From Treponema sp. (GTDB taxonomy: Bacteria > Spirochaetota > Spirochaetia > Treponematales > Treponemataceae): 41,889 nt of DNA. Shown one piece after another: positions 8,267-15,515 of this stretch (position 1 is its first letter; every line of letters begins with the position of its first letter). Location of the stretch: NCBI GenBank assembly GCA_018385315.1, contig JAHAZJ010000073.1, forward strand, positions 1 to 41,889. The letters are read 5' to 3'. The translations under genes and the position numbers were made by a program. The notes beneath the pieces are model-generated. The model was not told the DNA's origin, searched no databases, and saw only the letters and a list, made by a program, of their open reading frames with translations.

Positions 8267-9919
8267 ATGTCTATAAAAAATGTACCTGAAGTTCAAGAAT
8301 TTAATAATGGTGATAAAATTTGGGACCATACCTTTAATACATTTCATGCAAAGGTTTATATCCCAAAATCAAAATTACCTGGAGATATTATTAATTTTGG
8401 ATACAGTTCTCCATACTTTCTTATTTTCACAGATTCTATTTTTACAAATGAAAATGCATTATCATATGCCAAAACAAGTAAATTATCAGAAATAGCTTCT
8501 GCTTATGATACTTCAATTGTATTTATTTATCCGTTAAATGAAGGAGGCTGGAAAAGTGCACCAGAAGGCATTTTTGAAGAAATAATTGAGAATTCAAAAA
8601 TACATCAATATCACAAAGACGGCTATGCTGTTTTAAACAATCGCTTTACCCACACCACTGAGGGTTATGCAATTCGTGGAGCAATATTCAGAACATTTTT
8701 AATTGGAAATGGGGATGGTGCAGATTATATTGCTAAATATCTTCTTAAAAAAATTACAGGTGCTGGATTATGGGGCCCTGCAGATATTGCTCCAACTGTT
8801 TGTCTCTTAGAAAATCTTTCAATTCAACCACTTAATAAACGTAGAGACATTCCAATTATCTCTGTTGGTAATTCAAAACTAATTAATGAAACTATTTCTG
8901 AAAAATTTGATGATTGCATTTTCCAGGAATCCTTAGATATTCCAGCTGCATTCAAATTTATGAAGCAATTTATACGCTGGGGCTGGGACGGTGAACTTTC
9001 AAGGGAAATTGATTTTAATGAAGTTAACTTTATTGAAGAACCTTGTGTAGTTGAATTAAAAACATCCCCTGACAATCAAGGAGACTATGCTGGCTCTGTT
9101 ACACACAAAACAGGTTTCATTTCGTATTACAATAAAACTGTATTCGATAAAGGTCCTGTTCCATTAGTTTTATGCTTCCATGGTGGCGGAGATTCTGCAA
9201 AACATATTGCCCTTGTTTCTTCCTGGTGGAAAGTTGCTCATGACCATAATTTTTTACTGGTTTGTGTAGAAGATCATTTAAATAGCACAGCAACCGAAAT
9301 GATGGAATTGTTAGAAATCTTAAAAACAAAATATAGAATTGACGAAAAACGAATTTATGCCTCAGGTTTTTCTATGGGTGGATGTAAAACTTGGGATTTG
9401 TATCAGGAATACCCAGATGTTTTTGCTGCTGTTGCACCAATGGATGCGACTTTTGATGTTGGTTGCAATTTATATGGACAGCCATCTGTTGGTTTACATG
9501 GTTGTGGAAAAATAAATGAAAATATATTAGTTCCTGTGTTTTATACTGGTGGTGAAGAAACACCTCTTCCAGAGCTTCCTTTTCAAGCAGAAAAATGTCG
9601 CGCTCGCATGGAATATGTTTTAAAAGTTAATGAATGTACTGCAAATTACAATATAAAATTTGAAGATCAGAATAAATGGGAAAATAAAATTTGGGGAATT
9701 AATGGTGATTCTGTGGAAAAAATTGAAGATAAATCCCGAAATTCTGTTTTGACTATAAACTATTTTAACAGTAAAGACGGAAATATATATACTGCTTTTG
9801 GTTCAATTAGTGGACAAGGTCATGAATGTCGTTACCACACTTGCGAACAAGCCTGGTTTTTCATGAGCAGATTCCAGCGTAACAAAGATAAAATAGAGAT
9901 TCATAATTGCCAATTATAA
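8267..9919 (+). CDS. Tandem alpha/beta hydrolase, PHB-depolymerase/CE1-like esterase; N-terminal half lacks the nucleophile
   Basis: A 550-aa protein without a signal peptide. The C-terminal half (from about residue 285) has a full hydrolase layout: oxyanion loop LCFHGGGDSAKH (305-312), nucleophile elbow ASGFSMGG with Ser369, strand AAVAPMDA, and a late His519 in SGQGHECRYH. This matches the LpqC/PHB depolymerase and carbohydrate esterase 1 group, which includes feruloyl and acetyl-xylan esterases. The N-terminal half shows a faded copy: SIVFIYPLNEGGWKSA and FLIGNGDGADYIAKYL, where the expected Ser is Gly149. It follows lysA by 36 nt with a GAGAGG ribosome site. An intracellular ester-removing role on xylan fragments is plausible given GH43 and xylB nearby, but unproven. 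Confidence 0.78.
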   Translation: MSIKNVPEVQEFNNGDKIWDHTFNTFHAKVYIPKSKLPGDIINFGYSSPYFLIFTDSIFTNENALSYAKTSKLSEIASAYDTSIVFIYPLNEGGWKSAPEGIFEEIIENSKIHQYHKDGYAVLNNRFTHTTEGYAIRGAIFRTFLIGNGDGADYIAKYLLKKITGAGLWGPADIAPTVCLLENLSIQPLNKRRDIPIISVGNSKLINETISEKFDDCIFQESLDIPAAFKFMKQFIRWGWDGELSREIDFNEVNFIEEPCVVELKTSPDNQGDYAGSVTHKTGFISYYNKTVFDKGPVPLVLCFHGGGDSAKHIALVSSWWKVAHDHNFLLVCVEDHLNSTATEMMELLEILKTKYRIDEKRIYASGFSMGGCKTWDLYQEYPDVFAAVAPMDATFDVGCNLYGQPSVGLHGCGKINENILVPVFYTGGEETPLPELPFQAEKCRARMEYVLKVNECTANYNIKFEDQNKWENKIWGINGDSVEKIEDKSRNSVLTINYFNSKDGNIYTAFGSISGQGHECRYHTCEQAWFFMSRFQRNKDKIEIHNCQL

Positions 9920-9931
9920 AGCTCTAAACTC

Positions 9932-10966
9932 TTAAATTATAGCTTCCAAAGCATTAATTATTTTTTTATCATAACGACTGTTGAATTTTCTCAAATCTGC
10001 AAATGCCGCATTTTTATTCATAGAATTTTTATATGAACGTTTAGAAACAATAGCCAAATAACTTTCCGCAACACGAATAGCTCTTGCAATATAAGGTATT
10101 TCATAATTGATTAATCGGTTTGGATATCCTGTACCATCAAGATTTTCATGATGTTTACTGATTGCATCCAAAAAAATTGGTTTATACTTTTTGGAAATAA
10201 AATAAAGCATTTTTTGGCCAAGTTCTGTATGGGTTTTCATTTTATCGAATAAATCATCTGTTAAATGCTCTGTTAGAAAAATATCTTTATCTAATTTTAA
10301 AAAACCAATGTCATATACCAAAGCAGCACAATAAAATAATGTTGAATCTTCTTCAGAATAACCTAATCTGATTGAAACTCTTAGTACTAATTCTGCAACC
10401 TGTAACGAAACACGATTCCTTTCTGTATATTCATCAATTTTCTTCCCATAATCCCGACACTTTAACAGCATTTTATTTATTTCATCTGTTTCTAGTATTG
10501 TTTTTTCTGGTGGCAACGAAAATAAATTATTGATTTTTACCATCAATTCATCTGCAACAGTTTCTTTTTGAAGTTTAGATAAAAATGGTATTTCAACTTC
10601 ATTTTTTTCTTCAAAAATCTGGGACTGCATAGTTGAAACTGCGTCTGATAACTGCCCCTGATATATTTTTTGCTGCTTTATCCAGAAAAATCCTATAAAA
10701 ATCAAAGAAGCTACAAATATTGTTGCAATAATAAAGAATATAATTAATCCATCACTATTTATGGGGGATGATTTTTCGGTAATTATCTCTTCATCTAAAC
10801 TGGAATTTTCATAAAGTTGAGAAAGATACTGATTATAATGTTGTTCTGCATCAATTAAGGCTTTTTCCATTTCCAATTTTTGCATTTCACGTTCCTTTGC
10901 AGTTTCACTAAAAAGAGAAGAGATGAATGCAATAATCATTAAAAGAAAAAAGCCTGTCTTTTTCAT
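9932..10966 (-). CDS. Membrane-anchored HD-GYP-like protein with a degenerate HD motif
   Basis: A 344-aa protein with an N-terminal signal-like segment (residues 1-20), a periplasmic stretch rich in Glu, Lys and Gln, one membrane helix (about 73-95), and a cytoplasmic HD-GYP domain (about 180-344). The GYP part is intact (HHENLDGTGYP, 272-282) and HTELG is present, but the defining HDIGK is Tyr218-Asp219-Ile-Gly-Phe222, losing a metal ligand. It is therefore probably inactive or altered as a c-di-GMP phosphodiesterase and may act as a c-di-GMP or protein sensor. It begins 17 nt after xylB, so it is likely co-transcribed with it, although no clear Shine-Dalgarno is seen. Convergent with the esterase gene, 12 nt apart. 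Confidence 0.8.
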   Translation of the reverse strand: MKKTGFFLLMIIAFISSLFSETAKEREMQKLEMEKALIDAEQHYNQYLSQLYENSSLDEEIITEKSSPINSDGLIIFFIIATIFVASLIFIGFFWIKQQKIYQGQLSDAVSTMQSQIFEEKNEVEIPFLSKLQKETVADELMVKINNLFSLPPEKTILETDEINKMLLKCRDYGKKIDEYTERNRVSLQVAELVLRVSIRLGYSEEDSTLFYCAALVYDIGFLKLDKDIFLTEHLTDDLFDKMKTHTELGQKMLYFISKKYKPIFLDAISKHHENLDGTGYPNRLINYEIPYIARAIRVAESYLAIVSKRSYKNSMNKNAAFADLRKFNSRYDKKIINALEAII

Positions 10967-10983
10967 TTATGTATCAAAACTAT

Positions 10984-12471
10984 TTATTTATAAAGTGGAG
11001 CAACAGTATCTACCATTTTCTGGTATTCAGCATATGCCTTATCGTAAGCTGCAACATTAGCAGGAATAGGATCAGCTGATTTAGATGTATCCAAAGTAAT
11101 GTGTTCTGCACAAAGAGCAGCAATGTCGCATTTTCCAGACTGGCTCTTCAAACACCAAAGTGCCTGAACTGCACCACCAAGAGCAGCTGCTTCATCCAAA
11201 GCAGGAACTCGGATTGGAAGGTTCATAATATCAGCCGCAATCTGACGCCAAAGTGGAGATTTTGAACCACCACCAATCAAGCGGATTTCTTTTGGCTGGA
11301 AACCAAGCTTGCGGAATGCATCCAAACCACCACGCATAGCAAATACTGCAGATTCCAAAGAAGCTCGGGCAATGTTTGCACGGTTTGTGTTAGCAGCTGT
11401 TAAACCTGTAATAGAAGCACGGCCGTTTGGTAAGTTAGGAGTTCTTTCACCGTTGAAGAATGGAACAACAAGTACCCCTTCTGAACCACATGGTGCTTTT
11501 GCAGCTTCGCCATCAAGTTCTTTAACATCCATCTGGAAAAGACCTCGTACAAATTCTGTAGCAACTGTACAGTTCATTGTACAAAGAAGTGGTAACCATC
11601 CGCCTGTAGAAGAACAGAAACCAGAAAGACCGTTAGCAGGATCTGCGATTGGTTTATCTGAATAACCGTAAAGTGTACCAGAAGTACCCATAGACATTGT
11701 AAGGAATCCATCGGCAACTGTACCAGTTCCAACAGCACCCATCATGTTATCTCCACCACCAGCAGAAACTGGAATTCCTTCTGGAATACCATAGGCAGCG
11801 GCAGCATCAGCAGAAACTTTACCTGCAGCTTCGTAAGCTTCAATAAGTTTTGGTAATTTACCAAGCAAAGAAGGATCAATAATATCACAAATCTTTTTAG
11901 ACCAGCAGCGGTTCTTAGAATCGAATAAAGCAGTTCCAGAAGAATCACCATATTCCATTACGTATTCACCAGTAAGCTTCCAGTTCAAATAGTCATGTGG
12001 AAGCATGATATACTGTAGTTTGGCAAAAGCTTCTGGTTTGTTGTTTTTAAGCCAAAGAATTTTTGGAGCAGTAAAGCCAGGAAGCATTAAATTTCCAAGG
12101 AGTTTTACAACTTTAGCATCACCACCGGCTTTTTTTGTAATATATGCACATTCAGCAGTTGTAGAAGTATCACACCAGAGTTTGATGTTGTATAAAGCTT
12201 TTCCATCTTTATCAAGAGGAACAAAACCATGCTGCTGACCAGAAACACCAATTGCTTCAATTGTTTTTTTATTTTCAGCAGAAAGTTTTCCAAAACATAC
12301 TTCAAGACCTTTATCAAACCATTCAGTTGTCTGTTCACGGGTTCCGTCTGCTTCAGAAATCAAGTCCATTGGACATGAAGCTTTTTCAATTATTTCCTTT
12401 TTTTCGTAGTCATAAATAACTACTTTCATACTCTGTGTACCTAAGTCGATACCTGCTACAGTTTTTGCCAA
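10984..12471 (-). CDS. xylB: Xylulokinase (FGGY carbohydrate kinase)
   Basis: A 495-aa FGGY-family kinase that phosphorylates D-xylulose for entry to the pentose phosphate pathway. The N-terminal ATPase motif AGIDLGTQSMKVVIYD, the substrate segment GVSGQQHGFVPLD, LWCDTSTTAE, the second-domain GGGDNMMGAVGTGTV, and the C-terminal RLIGGGSKSPLWRQIAADIMNLP and DEAAALGGAVQALW all match XylB. Length is typical. An AAGGAG ribosome site precedes ATG 12471. The gene is transcribed into the degenerate HD-GYP gene. No xylose isomerase is seen in the window unless the truncated isomerase-like gene at the left edge plays that part. Confidence 0.93.
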   Translation of the reverse strand: MAKTVAGIDLGTQSMKVVIYDYEKKEIIEKASCPMDLISEADGTREQTTEWFDKGLEVCFGKLSAENKKTIEAIGVSGQQHGFVPLDKDGKALYNIKLWCDTSTTAECAYITKKAGGDAKVVKLLGNLMLPGFTAPKILWLKNNKPEAFAKLQYIMLPHDYLNWKLTGEYVMEYGDSSGTALFDSKNRCWSKKICDIIDPSLLGKLPKLIEAYEAAGKVSADAAAAYGIPEGIPVSAGGGDNMMGAVGTGTVADGFLTMSMGTSGTLYGYSDKPIADPANGLSGFCSSTGGWLPLLCTMNCTVATEFVRGLFQMDVKELDGEAAKAPCGSEGVLVVPFFNGERTPNLPNGRASITGLTAANTNRANIARASLESAVFAMRGGLDAFRKLGFQPKEIRLIGGGSKSPLWRQIAADIMNLPIRVPALDEAAALGGAVQALWCLKSQSGKCDIAALCAEHITLDTSKSADPIPANVAAYDKAYAEYQKMVDTVAPLYK

Positions 12472-12533
12472 TTTTATCTCCTTAAAGGGCCATATAACCC
12501 ATAATTTTAAAATATACTAATTAAAATAATAAA

Positions 12534-12560
12534 CTCTGCTTGCGTGAATAACAAGCAGAG
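12534..12560 (-). terminator. Terminator hairpin of the propeller/HD-GYP gene
   Basis: A perfect 9-bp stem CTCTGCTTG/CAAGCAGAG with a 9-nt loop lies 11 nt after the stop codon at 12572. On the minus strand it is followed by TTTATTATTTT, an interrupted T tract. It separates the sensor operon from xylB. Confidence 0.65.
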
Positions 12561-12571
12561 AAATTCCCTAA

Positions 12572-15508
12572 TTATTCATGAAGCGTATAATCAACATCAC
12601 TATCAATTATTTCAATCATTTTGTCTGCAATTTCAGGGTCAAATTGTGTACCTTTATGTTTTACAAATTCTGCCCTTACATCCGCCTGATTCATAAACTT
12701 TCTGTAACTTCTATTAGATGTCATTGCGTCATATGCATCTGCAACACAAATAATTCTTGCAATTAAGGAAATTTCATCTCCTTTTTTGCTGTCAGGATAT
12801 CCTGAGCCATCAAAATGCTCGTGATGAGAGCGAGCACCTACAGAAATATTCTTCATAGTAGAAATAGAACTTAATATCTGGCTTCCAATTTCTGGATGTG
12901 TTTTAATTATATCATATTCTTCTTCTGTCAACTTTTCAGATTTATTTATTATTGTATCTGGAATACCTATTTTTCCAATATCATGTAATAGTGCAGAATA
13001 ATAAATTTCTGTTTGCATCTGTTTATCAAGACCAATAGCAGTTGCCAGCATTTTACTATACTCAGCAACTCGATTTGAATGACCATTAGTATATTTATCT
13101 TTTGCATCAATTGTACCAACAAGAGTTTTTATAACTTCAAAAGAAAGTTTTTCTGTTCTTTCTTTTTCTTTGTTTAAGTGATCAATTTTTGCATACACAA
13201 TCCAGCTAATAAGAGCCAGAATACAAGTTGAAACTACAATAATAAACCAAGGTCGATTCCATAAATAAGGAATCTTTTCAATGATGATTTTAGCCGGTTG
13301 TGGACTTATTACCTCATCGCCATTTTGTGCAAGAACAGAAAATTCATATGTTCCAGGCTTTAAGTTTGTATATGAAGCAACCCGCATATTACTCCATTCT
13401 GTATATTCATTTTCGAAACCTGCTAATTTTGTTTTGAAAATTAATTGCTCCGACGAAATAAAACTAATTCCAGTATAGTTGATTACTAACCTTTTTGATG
13501 AAGGAGGCAAAACGATTTTATTATTTTTAATCTGATATTTTTCACTATCAACATATATATCTTCTATTTTCACATCTGGTGCCAGATTTTTAGAAGCATT
13601 TCTTACAGGATCAAAAATCGTAAATCCATCTATTAAGGTAAACCAAATTCTTCCCAAATCATCTTTCATAGAAAGAGATGTGGATGTTACACCTCCTGAA
13701 GTAATACCATCAAGACGATTAAAATATTTTATATTTGCTACAGTTCGGGTACCATTTATTATTTCTTCAATATCCGAATTTTTTACAAAGAAAATACCTC
13801 TATTACTTGTCCCCCATAATCTTCCAGAAAAATCTGGAATTAACTGGAATACTCCATCTGCTCCAAAGCCATTTTTATTATCAAAAGTATAAAGTTTATT
13901 ATTTCTGTATAAAGAAATGCCTGTTCCTGTGGTAATCCAAATGTCGCCATTATTATTTTCAGTAATTTTAAATACTACATTACCAGCAAGAGAATCTTCT
14001 TTTGTGATTATTTTCTCTACCTGCTTGTTATTTAAAATGAAGACACCGCCACCATCTGTTCCAACCCAGATTTTTCCTTCTTTATCTTCATATAAACACA
14101 TAATATAGTCGTTTTTAAGAGTTTCACCTTTAACAATATTTGTAATGATGCCAGTGTCTTTTTCAATAATTGAAAGACCTGTTGTTGTACCAACATATAA
14201 ATCACCATTAGACATCTGCTCTGCTACACGTACACGATTTCCCGCAAGACCTGTTTCTTTTGTCCAGCATTCTATACTTCCATCATTATTAAATTTTAAC
14301 TGACCAAATTTTTCATATGTACTTACAAGAACAGCATTATCACTTGTAACTCCAACATGTCTGATTCTGATGTTTTTACAATACTTTGTAATCCAGTTTT
14401 CCTGAAATTTATTGTCCTTATAACAATACATTCCATTATCACCTGCCAACCAGACAACCTCTCTGTATTTATCTTGAGCAATTGCATTTACCGTTGTTGG
14501 CATGGAAGTTGTTTGGAATTTACCATAACTTAATTTCTGAATTCCCCCACGATCTGTTGCTATCCAAATATTTTTCTCTTTGTCTTCAATAATTTTTACA
14601 ACACTTTCATCAGAAAGACCGTTGTCTTTTTTGAAGTATGAATATTCTCCATCATGCAGGATTGTAATTCCATTATCTAGGCCAAACCAAATATTTTTTG
14701 AAGAATCCTGATAAATACAAGTAACAATTGTCCCTTTCTGATCTCCCGAACCTAAATTGTGAAGAACTTCTTTATTTCCAGAAACCTTTACCCCATAATA
14801 AGGAGCAAGACCAAACCAGTATGCTCCCGTTGCATCTTGAGACATTGAAGTAACAACCGGATTTTCTACAGAATGTATTCCATCGTATACTGAAAAAGTT
14901 TGATCCGAGTAAACATAAACACCATTTTCACTTCTTGTCACAATCCAAATTCTGCCTGCTGTATCACAATAAAGCTGAGAAGAAATAAAATTATTATCCA
15001 ATGGAATTTTATCAAAACCCGGAAGCTGAATGATTTTAAGATCTGGAGAAACACAGGCTATTCCCGATGCTGTACCAATCCAAATATTTCCATCTAAATC
15101 TTCACAAAATGACCTGATGGAATTATTTGGGAGTCCATTCTCTGTGGTAAATTCAGCTATTTCTTCATTTTCTTTAAGACAAAATGCTCCCTCATCATTA
15201 GAGCCAACCCAAATATTTCCCTTAGAATCCTGAAAAATCTGACGTGCCGAAAGGAAATTATATTTTTCGTTGTAAATTTTGTTCAATGTAAGAAACTTAA
15301 CACCATCAAATTTTGTTAATCCACCATAAGTTCCAAATAAAATGTATCCATCTTTATCTTGAAAAATATCGGTAATTGAATTGCCCTGAATACCATCTTC
15401 TGCATTCCAGGTTCTGCTTACATAATCCTTAAAAAACACATCACTTGTTTGAGCAAAAACAGAATTAAAAAATAGTACTAAAGCAAATAATAAAAATCTT
15501 TTTTTCAT
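12572..15508 (-). CDS. Periplasmic propeller/Y_Y_Y sensor fused to an intact HD-GYP c-di-GMP phosphodiesterase
   Basis: A 978-aa sensor. A signal peptide (about residues 1-19, ending FAQ) leads into some 630 residues of repeated two-component-regulator propeller blades (recurring patterns like IFQDKDGYILFGTYGGLTKF and DLDGNIWIGTASGIA), then a Y_Y_Y immunoglobulin-like domain (about 680-745), a membrane helix (about 752-772) and a cytoplasmic HD-GYP domain. The HD-GYP is complete: HDIGKIGIPD (His842-Asp843), THPEIG and HHEHFDGSGYP (from 895). This is the hybrid two-component polysaccharide sensor architecture of Bacteroidota, but with c-di-GMP hydrolysis in place of a histidine kinase. Signal is unknown; glycans are a fair guess. 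It starts 7 nt after the M16 gene, so the two form an operon. Confidence 0.9.
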   Translation of the reverse strand: MKKRFLLFALVLFFNSVFAQTSDVFFKDYVSRTWNAEDGIQGNSITDIFQDKDGYILFGTYGGLTKFDGVKFLTLNKIYNEKYNFLSARQIFQDSKGNIWVGSNDEGAFCLKENEEIAEFTTENGLPNNSIRSFCEDLDGNIWIGTASGIACVSPDLKIIQLPGFDKIPLDNNFISSQLYCDTAGRIWIVTRSENGVYVYSDQTFSVYDGIHSVENPVVTSMSQDATGAYWFGLAPYYGVKVSGNKEVLHNLGSGDQKGTIVTCIYQDSSKNIWFGLDNGITILHDGEYSYFKKDNGLSDESVVKIIEDKEKNIWIATDRGGIQKLSYGKFQTTSMPTTVNAIAQDKYREVVWLAGDNGMYCYKDNKFQENWITKYCKNIRIRHVGVTSDNAVLVSTYEKFGQLKFNNDGSIECWTKETGLAGNRVRVAEQMSNGDLYVGTTTGLSIIEKDTGIITNIVKGETLKNDYIMCLYEDKEGKIWVGTDGGGVFILNNKQVEKIITKEDSLAGNVVFKITENNNGDIWITTGTGISLYRNNKLYTFDNKNGFGADGVFQLIPDFSGRLWGTSNRGIFFVKNSDIEEIINGTRTVANIKYFNRLDGITSGGVTSTSLSMKDDLGRIWFTLIDGFTIFDPVRNASKNLAPDVKIEDIYVDSEKYQIKNNKIVLPPSSKRLVINYTGISFISSEQLIFKTKLAGFENEYTEWSNMRVASYTNLKPGTYEFSVLAQNGDEVISPQPAKIIIEKIPYLWNRPWFIIVVSTCILALISWIVYAKIDHLNKEKERTEKLSFEVIKTLVGTIDAKDKYTNGHSNRVAEYSKMLATAIGLDKQMQTEIYYSALLHDIGKIGIPDTIINKSEKLTEEEYDIIKTHPEIGSQILSSISTMKNISVGARSHHEHFDGSGYPDSKKGDEISLIARIICVADAYDAMTSNRSYRKFMNQADVRAEFVKHKGTQFDPEIADKMIEIIDSDVDYTLHE

Positions 15509-15515
15509 ACGTCTC

